Shown piece by piece: positions 1 to 7,048 of a stretch of DNA of 21,351 bases. Below the pieces are notes generated by a model. The model was not told the DNA's origin. It saw nothing but the letters and a program-made list of their open reading frames with translations, and did not search any database. Position numbers and translations under genes: made by a program. Every line of letters begins with the position of its first letter. Positions within the stretch are counted from its first letter, which is position 1. The stretch comes from a virus, in the IMG/VR virus record IMGVR_UViG_3300005838_000078, positions 1-21,351 of that record; one strand, given 5' to 3'.

Positions 1-2
1 TT

Positions 3-1241
3 GCAAAAGAACGCGACTACGAGGTAATAAATAACCTCGAGACGACAACGACCATAATCAATCCCGAACACGTAGATGACTTCATCGATGATCTGAAGCT
101 CCCGTTCGAAGCGCGTGGCTATCAGAAGGATGGATTCCTTCGCTGTGTCGAAAACGAACGCGCGGTCATTTTGTCTCCAACTGCATCAGGCAAGAGTTTG
201 ATGATCTACATGCTTATGAGATGGTACAACATGAAGACGCTGGTCGTGGTTCCCACCATTGGTCTTGTGCAGCAAATGAAGGGAGACTTTGAGGATTATG
301 GCTTTAGAGATGGGACTTTATGTATCACCGGCAAGACCGACAAAAAACTCTGGACCGGGACAGTGGATTCAAGTTCAGTGGTCACCACATGGCAGTCAAT
401 TGCCAAACAACCCTCTAATTGGTTCGATCAATTTGGCGTTATTATCGGTGACGAGGCCCATCACTTTAAGTCTGACTCCCTACAGAAAATTATGTCAAAG
501 ACCCTTTCAACGGCGTATAAGTTCGCGTTTACAGGCACTCTTGACGGAAGTGAGACTCATCGATTGATGATCGAGTCGCTCTTCGGCTCTGTCTTCGAAT
601 TGACCACGTCGCGCGAATTGATGGACGACGGCTTCATAGCACCGCTAGACATCAAGATCATTTTGTTCAAGCACAAGATCATCGGCTTGACTTCGAAATC
701 CTCATACTTCGATGAGCGTGACTTTATCGTGGATTGCGACGCGCGCAACCGCAATATCATCAAGCTCGCCCGTAAGCTCAAAGGGAATACCATCATTCTG
801 TATTCTCTTGTTGACAGGCACGGAAAAGTGTTGTATGATATATTAAATGACTCGAAATATGAAGGAAGACGCTTCTTTATTTCGGGCGGTACTGACGCTG
901 AGCAAAGAGAACAGGTTCGTGTCATAACCGAAGACGAGACGGATGCAATCATTATTGCGTCCTATGGCACATTTAGTACGGGAACAAACATTAAAAACTT
1001 GTCAAATATTATCTTTGCAAGTCCGCACAAGGGAAAGATCCGAGTGCTTCAATCTATTGGTCGAGTTCTTCGACTGCATGACGCAAAAAGCAAGGCGCGT
1101 TTATTTGATCTAGCAGACGACCTGAGAAAAACGAAGAGAAGTAAGCCGAATTTTACACTTAAGCATTTATATGAGAGAGTGAAGATTTACAACGAACAGC
1201 AATTTGACTATCAGATTTTTAATATTGAGGTAGGAGAGTAG
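3..1241 (+). CDS. uvsW: UvsW-like DNA/RNA helicase (5' end outside window)
   Basis: A superfamily 2 helicase. In T4, UvsW unwinds branched DNA and R-loops and helps switch from origin-dependent to recombination-dependent replication. The frame is open from base 3 with no start, so the N-terminus lies upstream. Visible motifs in order: a Q-motif-like stretch (FEARGYQKDGF), Walker A (SPTASGKS, near base 174), motif II DEAH (IIGDEAHHF), motif III-like FTGT, and motif VI (QSIGRVLRL) near the C-terminus. About 412 residues are present, compared with roughly 500 in T4 UvsW, so the missing part is probably the small N-terminal DNA-binding domain. An internal TTG at base 171 falls inside Walker A and is not a real start. 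Gene 55 follows closely, which fits a T4-type core. Family assignment is firm; biochemical role is by homology. Confidence 0.93.
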   Translation, partial: AKERDYEVINNLETTTTIINPEHVDDFIDDLKLPFEARGYQKDGFLRCVENERAVILSPTASGKSLMIYMLMRWYNMKTLVVVPTIGLVQQMKGDFEDYGFRDGTLCITGKTDKKLWTGTVDSSSVVTTWQSIAKQPSNWFDQFGVIIGDEAHHFKSDSLQKIMSKTLSTAYKFAFTGTLDGSETHRLMIESLFGSVFELTTSRELMDDGFIAPLDIKIILFKHKIIGLTSKSSYFDERDFIVDCDARNRNIIKLARKLKGNTIILYSLVDRHGKVLYDILNDSKYEGRRFFISGGTDAEQREQVRVITEDETDAIIIASYGTFSTGTNIKNLSNIIFASPHKGKIRVLQSIGRVLRLHDAKSKARLFDLADDLRKTKRSKPNFTLKHLYERVKIYNEQQFDYQIFNIEVGE

Positions 1242-1244
1242 ATT

Positions 1245-1424
1245 ATGAAAGATATGAAACATTTGACTATACTTGTGGTATTAGTAGGATTGGGCACAAC
1301 GGTGTATAGTTTTACTAGCCATGTAGAACATGAACGCATATATAAGAAACTGGTAGTCATCCAAGAATTATTGGAGACTATAAAAACTAATGGCAAGACG
1401 AGCAAAACAGAATTACATCAATAA
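1245..1424 (+). CDS. Small membrane protein, 59 aa
   Basis: An unrecognised 59-residue protein. Residues about 7-22 (LTILVVLVGLGTTVYS) form one hydrophobic membrane segment or uncleaved signal anchor, followed by a charged, probably helical tail (VEHERIYKKLVVIQELLETIK). The ATG at 1245 is preceded by AGGAGA at 1232-1237 with a 7-nt spacer, a good ribosome-binding site. It begins 3 nt after the uvsW stop and its last 35 nt overlap the start of gene 55 in another frame. Gene 55 itself has only a distant GGAG (1373-1376), so translation of this ORF could help load ribosomes onto the sigma factor gene. Function unknown; expression is inferred from the ribosome-binding site and the packing. Confidence 0.6.
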   Translation: MKDMKHLTILVVLVGLGTTVYSFTSHVEHERIYKKLVVIQELLETIKTNGKTSKTELHQ

Positions 1425-2037
1425 CTACGATTTTTTACAAGCAATCATTGTCTACAAAGCAGAATGCAGAGAAGCAGACGAGGCAGGAGTAGAGCGACCA
1501 ATAATGCCTAAGTATCTTGGCGAATGTATTTACAAAATCGCCACACGCTTAGCAACGAAGCCCAACTTTTCAAACTATCCATTCAAGGAAGACATGGTGG
1601 GAGACGGCATCGAGAACGCATTGACATACTTTCACAACTTCGATGAGACAAAGTACAGTAATCCATTCGCGTATTACACGCAGATCATTTGGTTTGCCTT
1701 TCTCCGCCGCATCGCTAAAGAGAAGAAGCTGCTATACACGAAGTACCAGGCGATGATCAACAGCAACATGATGAACATGACTAGCGCCCTGCAGGAACAC
1801 GATAAGACGGCGTATGCAGATTTCATCAAACAAAGTGAAGGTTCCGCCGATTACATGGAGGAATTCATCAGAAGCTACGAAGAGACGCTGATGAAGAATA
1901 AAGCGCCTAAGGAAGTGAAGACACAGTATGATGAGGGCACTATGCATCAATCAGCACATGATGCAATGAAACCAAAGAGGAATGACGATGCCGACGTTGA
2001 GACAGACAACATATCCGAAGAACGAACAGTCACTTGA
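1390..2037 (+). CDS. 55: Late-transcription sigma factor gp55
   Basis: A homologue of the T4 gp55 sigma factor, which binds host RNA polymerase and recognises the minimal late promoter; in T4 it is activated by the gp45 clamp through gp33. The protein has 215 residues against 185 in T4. Stretches that match what I know of gp55 include YINNYDFLQAIIVYKAE near the N-terminus, and the region around residues 65-105 (MVGDGIENALTYFHNFDETK, then NPFAYYTQI, then FLRRIAKEKK), which corresponds to the sigma region 2 part. The tail from about residue 165 is polar and acidic and of low complexity. The start at 1390 sits inside the upstream small ORF. The clamp gene is also in this window at 16446, so both components of clamp-activated late transcription are encoded here. 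Confidence 0.9.
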   Translation: MARRAKQNYINNYDFLQAIIVYKAECREADEAGVERPIMPKYLGECIYKIATRLATKPNFSNYPFKEDMVGDGIENALTYFHNFDETKYSNPFAYYTQIIWFAFLRRIAKEKKLLYTKYQAMINSNMMNMTSALQEHDKTAYADFIKQSEGSADYMEEFIRSYEETLMKNKAPKEVKTQYDEGTMHQSAHDAMKPKRNDDADVETDNISEERTVT

Positions 2038-2191
2038 ATGCAAACTTAGACAGCTGCCCATTACATTGAGGGAACAGATGACTACTGAGTTAAGGCGGAA
2101 AGTCATGCATGATATAACTAGTAAGTTGGACAAGATCCGTGATCTGTTAAGAGAGGTACAACAGCATGAGCATTTCATTAAAAATACCTAG
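1988..2191 (+). CDS. Hypothetical helical protein, 67 aa
   Basis: No family recognised. The C-terminal two thirds is a run of heptad-like, charged residues (TTELRRKVMHDITSKLDKIRDLLREVQQ is predicted helix by eye), so it may form a coiled coil. Two ATGs are available, at 1982 and 1988. AGAGG at 1976-1980 leaves 1 nt to the first and 7 nt to the second, so 1988 is chosen. The ORF overlaps the last 50 nt of gene 55 in another frame and ends 37 nt before gene 47. The good ribosome-binding site and position make it plausible; it remains unproven. Confidence 0.5.
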   Translation: MPTLRQTTYPKNEQSLECKLRQLPITLREQMTTELRRKVMHDITSKLDKIRDLLREVQQHEHFIKNT

Positions 2192-2228
2192 CCATTTCTC
2201 AAAATAAATTTCAAAGAAGGAAGTTTAA

Positions 2229-3296
2229 TTGAATAAAATTGCAATCATTACAGATACGCACTGGGGCGCGCGAGCCGACAGTCACATCTATTTGGATTAC
2301 TACAAGAAGTTTTACGATGACGTGTTCTTTCCTTACCTAGACGAGCACAAAATCGATACCGTGGTCCATCTTGGTGACATTGTTGACAGGCGCAAGTTCA
2401 TCAATTACGTCTCGCTCAATCGCATGAAGCAGGATTTCATTGATCCCATGCGCGAACGCGACATTGACTTCCACGTGATCGTTGGCAACCACGATATCTC
2501 ATACCGCAACAGCAACCACATTAACGCTATGGATCAGCTGTTCACCCAAGATTCGTTTCCAACGATCTACGACAATCCACGCGACATGTTCATAAAGGGG
2601 CACAACGTGCTCATGGTGCCTTGGGTCAATTCGCAAAACCTAGAAGAGACATTGGACGCAATCGAGATGACTTCAGCCAAGATGGCGTTTGGACATCTCG
2701 AGATCCAGGGAGCGGACTGGGGCAATGGCGTCAAATCGCAGCACGGATCACCAGCCGAAATGTTCAAGCGATTTGACAAGGTCCTGACCGGTCACTTCCA
2801 CGGTCGCTCAGAGATGGGGAACATCACATACATTGGCAATCCGTACCACATGTACTGGGGCGATTATGGCTCCAAGCGTGGGTTTGTGATCATGGATCTT
2901 GACACACAGGACATGGAATATATCAACAATCCATATAGTATTTTTCATAAAATCTATTATAATGACGAGAATAAAACGCTTGACGACATAGATGAACTGT
3001 GTGATAATATACATGAGGGCGTCTACGTCAAAGTGATCGTTGAGATGAAGACGAACGTCTACTGGTTTGACAAGATGCTCAATACGTTGTACGAGAAGAA
3101 CTGCGCGGGCATTCAAATCATTGACAGCGACGTCTTGGACGGCTCGTTCGACGCAGACAACATTGATGAAGCAGAGGATACGCTGACCATCGTGAAGAAG
3201 TACATTGACAACACCCAACCGACGAGCGTGAACAAGAAGCAGCTCATGTTCCTGTTCAATCATTTGTACACTGAAGCGGAGAACATGGACTTATGA
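2229..3296 (+). CDS. 47: Recombination endonuclease subunit gp47 (Mre11-like)
   Basis: The nuclease subunit of the gp46/gp47 complex (SbcD/Mre11 family), which resects double-strand ends for recombination-dependent replication. It has 355 residues against 339 in T4. Calcineurin-like phosphoesterase metal motifs appear in order: DTHWGAR at residues 9-15, HLGDIVDRR near 50, VGNHD near 87, and GHFHGR near 188. The start is a TTG, preceded by AAGGAAG (2216-2222) with a 6-nt spacer; there is no better in-frame ATG near it. It is followed by a 61-residue ORF that starts inside its stop codon (ATGA), then gene 46. The same 47-small ORF-46 arrangement occurs in T4 (46.1/46.2). Confidence 0.95.
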   Translation: MNKIAIITDTHWGARADSHIYLDYYKKFYDDVFFPYLDEHKIDTVVHLGDIVDRRKFINYVSLNRMKQDFIDPMRERDIDFHVIVGNHDISYRNSNHINAMDQLFTQDSFPTIYDNPRDMFIKGHNVLMVPWVNSQNLEETLDAIEMTSAKMAFGHLEIQGADWGNGVKSQHGSPAEMFKRFDKVLTGHFHGRSEMGNITYIGNPYHMYWGDYGSKRGFVIMDLDTQDMEYINNPYSIFHKIYYNDENKTLDDIDELCDNIHEGVYVKVIVEMKTNVYWFDKMLNTLYEKNCAGIQIIDSDVLDGSFDADNIDEAEDTLTIVKKYIDNTQPTSVNKKQLMFLFNHLYTEAENMDL

Positions 3297-3478
3297 GGGG
3301 CACAATAGCAAAGGTAATACTTCCAGTAGATCGCCGATGGCACCGTGATCTTATCTGTGGTCAAGCGTCTAAAGACATCATTGATGAAGTCAATAAAACT
3401 TCATTTTTGGCATTACAGGTGGTTGGTGATTTTAGAATGCTCATGGTTACTCGACTTCTCCCAAATAAGGATTTTTAA
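3293..3478 (+). CDS. Hypothetical protein between genes 47 and 46, 61 aa
   Basis: No family recognised. It is a 61-residue basic protein with a hydrophobic stretch (FLALQVVGDFRMLMVTRLL). Its ATG overlaps the gene 47 stop as ATGA and its TAA overlaps the gene 46 ATG as TAATG. This exact nesting between two co-functional genes strongly suggests that it is translated and couples their synthesis. T4 has the small ORFs 46.1 and 46.2 in the same place, although I cannot claim sequence similarity. Confidence 0.65.
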   Translation: MRGTIAKVILPVDRRWHRDLICGQASKDIIDEVNKTSFLALQVVGDFRMLMVTRLLPNKDF

Positions 3479-5193
3479 TGAACCTAGTATTCCACACTGT
3501 ACGTTGGAAGAACCTGCTATCAACAGGCAACAGCTGGACAGAAATTCAACTGGATCGCACGCCAAACACACTGATCATTGGCGAGAATGGCGCGGGGAAG
3601 AGCACAGTCCTAGACGCCATTTGCTATGCTCTGTTCAATAAGCCATATCGGCGGATCAACAAACCGCAATTGGTTAACTCCGTGAACAATAAAGGTATGG
3701 TCATTGAGATGGAGTTCACCTATGGCTCAAAGCGCTGTCGCGTTGTGCGCGGACAGAAACCTGGGGTATTCGAGATCCGCATCGATGGCGTGCTAATCGA
3801 TCAAACAGCCAAGGCGAAAGATTACCAGAGCATCCTCGAGAAGAACATCCTGAAGATGAACTACAAGTCGTTCACGCAAATTGTAATTCTCGGATCGTCT
3901 ACGTTTATCCCGTTCATGCAGCTATCAGCAGCAGGACGTCGAGACGTGATTGAAGACATCCTGGACATTCGCATCTTCAGTCAAATGAACGCTTTGCTTA
4001 AAGACAAAGTCTATAACAACAAGATTGACCTTCGCGATACGAACAGTCTTATTTCATTGATACAAGAGAAGATCAAACTTCACAAAAAGCACATCGATTC
4101 TTTAGTCAAGAATGCCGATGACCAAATCCATGAGAACAACGTAGAGATCAAAAGTATCTATGAATCCATAGATGAAGATGGAATTGAAAGTGATCGATTG
4201 TTTGAAGAAACTGCTATTCTCCAAACGGTAGTTGATCGTAAAGAACAGCTCGAGAAACTATCGGGTGAGATGGCTCATGTAGACATGAAAATCGATAACC
4301 AAATAAAGAACGCAAAGAAGGCAGCGAAGTTTTTCAAGGATCACGAAGTATGTCCTACGTGTACGCAAGAGATCGATGAAGAATTCCGCAATGCAGAGAT
4401 AGAGAAGAAAGACAATCTCATAGCAAAAAATGAAGCTGGTCTGGTTATCCTTCAACGTAAGTATGAGAAACTCCAGGGACGATTGGAGGCGATCTATAAA
4501 GCGGTAACAGAGATCAATAAACTCAACAAACGTTCAACAGAAATTCTGTCAAGCATCAAAAACTCGCACGAATGGATCAGACGCCTTGAGCTCCACAACG
4601 CTCAGCTCAAGGATTCGAAAGGAGATCTGAAGAAAGAGAACTCAGAGCTTCAATCTCTCGAGAAAAAACTCAAACATAAAGAGAAGCTCAAAGAGGGATT
4701 GATCTATGATCGTGAGATGTTTGACATTGCTGGCGAACTCCTGAAAGATACTGGCATCAAGACACAAATAATTAAGCAATATGTCCCTATCATCAACAAG
4801 CTGGTTAATAAATACTTGCAGGCGATGAACTTTTTCGTGAACTTTACGCTGGACGAGGCGTTCAACGAGACGATCAAGAGCAGGCATCGTGACATATTCA
4901 GCTACGACAGCTTTAGCGAAGGGGAGAAGACAAGGATCGACCTGGCATTGTTGCTAACGTGGCGCGCAATCGCTAAGATCAAGAACAGCACAAACACCAA
5001 TCTGCTCATGTTAGACGAGGTCTTCGACAGCTCGTTGGATGCGGATGGCGGTGATGATTTCATGAAGCTGATCTATGATCTCGGAGCTAACAATAACGTA
5101 TTTGTGATCAGTCATACCCAAGCCCTTGTTGACAAATTCTACGCGACGATAAAGTTTGAGAAGCAGAAGAATTTCAGTAGGATGGTGGAATGA
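3478..5193 (+). CDS. 46: Recombination endonuclease subunit gp46 (Rad50-like ATPase)
   Basis: An SMC/Rad50/SbcC-type ATPase that partners gp47 in end resection. It has 571 residues; T4 gp46 has 560. Walker A is GENGAGKST at residues 35-43. A Q-loop region follows (FTQIVILGSSTFIPFMQL). A coiled coil of about residues 190-420 is broken by a zinc hook, C292-P-T-C295 (CPTC). The ABC signature is SFSEGEKTRIDLALLL from residue 478 and Walker B is LLMLDEVFD with D513-E514, followed by a switch histidine in VISHTQ. All catalytic elements look intact. Translation is coupled to the preceding small ORF by TAATG, and the following ORF starts within its stop codon. Confidence 0.96.
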   Translation: MNLVFHTVRWKNLLSTGNSWTEIQLDRTPNTLIIGENGAGKSTVLDAICYALFNKPYRRINKPQLVNSVNNKGMVIEMEFTYGSKRCRVVRGQKPGVFEIRIDGVLIDQTAKAKDYQSILEKNILKMNYKSFTQIVILGSSTFIPFMQLSAAGRRDVIEDILDIRIFSQMNALLKDKVYNNKIDLRDTNSLISLIQEKIKLHKKHIDSLVKNADDQIHENNVEIKSIYESIDEDGIESDRLFEETAILQTVVDRKEQLEKLSGEMAHVDMKIDNQIKNAKKAAKFFKDHEVCPTCTQEIDEEFRNAEIEKKDNLIAKNEAGLVILQRKYEKLQGRLEAIYKAVTEINKLNKRSTEILSSIKNSHEWIRRLELHNAQLKDSKGDLKKENSELQSLEKKLKHKEKLKEGLIYDREMFDIAGELLKDTGIKTQIIKQYVPIINKLVNKYLQAMNFFVNFTLDEAFNETIKSRHRDIFSYDSFSEGEKTRIDLALLLTWRAIAKIKNSTNTNLLMLDEVFDSSLDADGGDDFMKLIYDLGANNNVFVISHTQALVDKFYATIKFEKQKNFSRMVE

Positions 5194-5429
5194 AATACGG
5201 GATCAAAATCCCCTCTATGCGACGACAAAGCTTCTTGTATGAGACATATCGATGGCATGTGGACCAGCGCCGGGGATCGTTGGTCCAGGAATTCGACACG
5301 TTCAAAGATGCTCAAAAATTTGCCGACGACCACTGGGACGATTACCACATCCAGCAAATCCCTCAAAATTTAATAAAGAAAGTACTTGACATCTCCCTCT
5401 TTTTATGTTACTATATAATTACACAATGA
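5190..5429 (+). CDS. Hypothetical protein, 79 aa, reading through a promoter
   Basis: No family recognised. It starts at ATGA overlapping the gene 46 stop. The first 60 residues (KYGIKIPSMRRQSF, then EFDTFKDAQKFADDHWDDYHIQQIP) look like a small alpha/beta phage protein with an FKDAQKFADDHWDDY helix. The final 20 residues are encoded by the strong promoter at 5386-5414 and are atypically hydrophobic (DISLFLCYYIITQ), so the promoter was probably placed over the end of the gene and lengthened it. Function unknown. Confidence 0.6.
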   Translation: MKYGIKIPSMRRQSFLYETYRWHVDQRRGSLVQEFDTFKDAQKFADDHWDDYHIQQIPQNLIKKVLDISLFLCYYIITQ

Positions 5430-5449
5430 GGAAGAGGAAGAAGATCATG
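5379..5449 (+). repeat. Promoter-leader cassette, copy 1
   Basis: About 70 nt including P1, transcription start region and ribosome-binding site. It matches 20700-20769 with differences almost limited to the middle of the spacer and the last bases before the start codon. A duplicated expression cassette, each copy followed by a small early-type gene. Confidence 0.8.
5386..5414 (+). promoter_or_regulatory. Strong sigma70-like promoter P1
   Basis: TTGACA at 5386-5391, a 17-nt spacer, then TACTAT at 5409-5414. The -35 is perfect. Transcription would begin near 5421, leaving a purine-rich leader of about 26 nt that carries the ribosome-binding site (GAGGAAGAGGAAG) for the gene at 5447. The surrounding 70 nt are nearly repeated at 20700-20769, and a related copy lies at 9867. 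It is likely an early, host-polymerase promoter. Confidence 0.85.
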
Positions 5450-5716
5450 AATGTAACAGCAAATGAAATCGCAGTTTTGAACGACATGGCGCATCACGAG
5501 ATGAATCCAGGCAATGGCGCTCGTCCCACATGCGCCGCCGACGTCTGCACGTTCTGTTGGGTCGAGGATTTTGGTCCTGGCTTGACACTCAATCAGGTCA
5601 AGGGCGTTGTTTCGAGTCTCGTTAAGAAGGGCTTGATCGTGGTCAGCGAAGACGACGAGCACAACGTGGTCGATTTCACCGATGCGGGTTTCGCAGTGTT
5701 CGAAGAGCACTGCTGA
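5447..5716 (+). CDS. Small winged-helix-like protein, 89 aa
   Basis: Not assigned to a named family. The order of elements (NEIAVLNDMAHHE, then LTLNQVKGVVSSLVKKGLIVVSEDD, then VVDFTDAGFAVFEEH) resembles a winged-helix fold: helix, recognition-like helix, beta wing, terminal helix. It is acidic, with three cysteines in a CAADVCTFC cluster that could bind a metal. ATG at 5447 is chosen because it follows a GAGGAAGAGGAAG ribosome-binding site and lies about 26 nt after the predicted transcription start. The upstream in-frame starts at 5405 and 5426 lie in or against the promoter. It is the first gene of the P1 unit. Possible roles are a small regulator or a host-takeover protein; neither is shown. 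Confidence 0.75.
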   Translation: MNVTANEIAVLNDMAHHEMNPGNGARPTCAADVCTFCWVEDFGPGLTLNQVKGVVSSLVKKGLIVVSEDDEHNVVDFTDAGFAVFEEHC

Positions 5717-6060
5717 TGACTGATCTCATCGAAACCGCCACCTACCTTGTTGAACGCGACAGCCGGCTGCATGAGATTTTGCGCCGGCGCGCGCTGTGCA
5801 GAAGAGATGTGGATTCCAGCACTTGGGGCGCGCTATTTTCGACTAAGACCTGGCGCCGACGCCTTGCTCTGCTCGAGAAAATGGACGATCACCGGCATTG
5901 GTACATCCAAAACATGATGGATATTCCTACTCCATGGTGTCCATCTTCCTATACAATGGGATATAAAAACCGGTTCGGACAAAGGCAGGTGAGCTGGAAA
6001 GATTTCGATAACAACGAAATCCAGTTCACTCTCAAGTTCAGAAGGGAAATTCAGGAGTAA
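5716..6060 (+). CDS. Hypothetical protein, 114 aa
   Basis: No family recognised. The N-terminus (residues 1-60) is arginine-rich and helical (ILRRRALCRRD, TWRRRLALLEKM); the C-terminal part has aromatic and polar residues (SYTMGYKNRFGQRQVSWKDF). The start overlaps the previous stop as TGATG, and the next gene starts 2 nt after its TAA, so it belongs to the P1 transcription unit. Basic character could mean nucleic acid binding, but that is only an impression. Confidence 0.7.
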   Translation: MTDLIETATYLVERDSRLHEILRRRALCRRDVDSSTWGALFSTKTWRRRLALLEKMDDHRHWYIQNMMDIPTPWCPSSYTMGYKNRFGQRQVSWKDFDNNEIQFTLKFRREIQE

Positions 6061-6061
6061 G

Positions 6062-6433
6062 ATGTACACTGTCCTAGTATGTGGTGGACGCGATTACAAA
6101 GACATGGATCGCGTTTTCAATATTCTTGATGCAATGAGAGGCATATTGGACATGGGCACAATCACCATTATCCAGGGCGGCGCTTCGGGTGCTGACGCTT
6201 TGGCTAAGGAATGGTGCGAGCTCCGCTTTGTTCATCAGAAGCAATTCGACGCGAAATGGAAGCAGTACGGCAAGGCAGCAGGGATGCGAAGAAATAACGA
6301 GATGCTCAATCATTTGTTGCAACAGCGCGCCGAAGGAGACAAGGTTTTCGTCTTGGCATTCCCTGGCGGCGATGGAACTGCTAACATGGTTGGGATAGCC
6401 AAGAACGCGAATGTACCAACTTTGGAGTTATGA
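6062..6433 (+). CDS. YspA/DUF2493-type SLOG-family protein
   Basis: A 123-residue protein of the cpYpsA-related SLOG family (DUF2493, YspA). Conserved pieces: VLVCGGRDY at residues 4-12, IIQGGASGADALAKEW around 36-51, the K-x-G-KAAGMRRNNEML stretch around 67-84, and VFVLAFPGGDGTANMV around 95-110. These glycine-rich loops form the Rossmann-like nucleotide-ligand pocket of SLOG proteins. AGGAG at 6053-6057 precedes the ATG. Phages often carry this family, and its ligand is unproven. Neighbours are small hypotheticals in the P1 unit. Related SLOG domains sense or process nucleotide signals in bacterial conflict systems, so a counter-defence or nucleotide-salvage role is possible but inferred. 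Confidence 0.88.
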   Translation: MYTVLVCGGRDYKDMDRVFNILDAMRGILDMGTITIIQGGASGADALAKEWCELRFVHQKQFDAKWKQYGKAAGMRRNNEMLNHLLQQRAEGDKVFVLAFPGGDGTANMVGIAKNANVPTLEL

Positions 6434-6663
6434 CAATGAGTAAGCGATTGGTAGTGCGAGACAAGACCTCCGGCAAGTATTGGAAATGTCCAAGCAAGTA
6501 CGGCACGTGGGTCGACGACATCCAAGAGGCATCGATTTGGTATCGGAAGCCATGGGTTCCGCCCAAAATTCAAATTGCCGACCATCAAGGTTTCGGGTAT
6601 TACGACACAGATCCCGAATATCTTGAGGTTCAGATCAACGTTGGCGAAGGGGTTTTGACATGA
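6430..6663 (+). CDS. Hypothetical protein, about 77 aa
   Basis: No family recognised. KRLVVRDKTSGKYWK followed by WVDDIQEASIWYRK looks like the small phage domain in which a strand pair carrying a substrate-like motif (DKxTGKYW) is followed by a helix of the 'xxxAxxWxxR' type. Two starts are possible: ATG 6430, overlapping the previous stop as ATGA, and ATG 6436. GGAG at 6423-6426 is 3 nt from the first and 9 nt from the second, so 6436 may be the real start. It is 2 residues shorter in that case. Confidence 0.68.
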   Translation: MTMSKRLVVRDKTSGKYWKCPSKYGTWVDDIQEASIWYRKPWVPPKIQIADHQGFGYYDTDPEYLEVQINVGEGVLT

Positions 6664-6857
6664 ATTGGGATAAGATGTTTGGGATCTCTTGTATCGGCTT
6701 CATCGTTGCGTTGCTCGCGGCCTTTATCTTCGCTTTTGGATGGCTTCTCGGAGTGATGAGCGGCAAAGAATATGTTTGTAAGAAGCTGATGCCGCAAATC
6801 ACCCAAGAACAAATGGTCGAAAAGACAACCTGTGACGTTTTAAATATCGTAAAATGA
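6660..6857 (+). CDS. Small membrane protein, 65 aa
   Basis: Unrecognised. Residues about 8-33 are strongly hydrophobic (ISCIGFIVALLAAFIFAFGW and on), giving one or two tight transmembrane helices; the C-terminal 30 residues are polar, with two cysteines. The start overlaps the upstream stop as ATGA. Candidate roles include an inner-membrane host-takeover or superinfection protein, but nothing in the sequence decides this. Confidence 0.68.
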   Translation: MNWDKMFGISCIGFIVALLAAFIFAFGWLLGVMSGKEYVCKKLMPQITQEQMVEKTTCDVLNIVK

Positions 6858-6898
6858 ATTCTTTGTTATGTTCACTCAACTAACTAACGGAGGAAGAC

Positions 6899-7048
6899 AT
6901 GCTCGATGGACCCGAATGGATGAGATTTGAAGTGTTGAAACGCGAATTGCTCAATCTCAGTCTACGCGGAAAGGGATATGAGCATATTATGGCGTACCTA
7001 CAAGTTGAAATTGAAAGTTTAGAAAGGCGGAAGAATGCTCCTACTTGA
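6899..7048 (+). CDS. Hypothetical protein, 49 aa
   Basis: A short unrecognised ORF supported by one of the strongest ribosome-binding sites in the window, GGAGGAAG at 6889-6896, immediately before its ATG. It encodes a mostly helical peptide (FEVLKRELLNLSLRG, then EHIMAYLQVEIESLERRK). Its last 14 nt overlap the start of the peptide deformylase gene, so the two are probably translated together. Confidence 0.62.
   Translation: MLDGPEWMRFEVLKRELLNLSLRGKGYEHIMAYLQVEIESLERRKNAPT

Noticed and set aside
811-839. TTGACA, 17 nt, TATGAT inside uvsW
   Set aside because: Matches a sigma70 promoter well, but it is deep in coding sequence, lacks the CTTGACAT context of the others, and the next gene start is over 400 nt away. 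Treated as chance.
557-952. 131-residue open frame on the minus strand
   Set aside because: Serine- and leucine-rich antisense translation of uvsW with no start signals.
2808-3263. 151-residue open frame on the minus strand
   Set aside because: Antisense shadow of gene 47; no ribosome-binding site and histidine/valine-rich translation typical of antisense frames.
5405-5446. Upstream extension of the protein starting at 5447
   Set aside because: It would start within the -10 element of P1 and precede the predicted transcript start.
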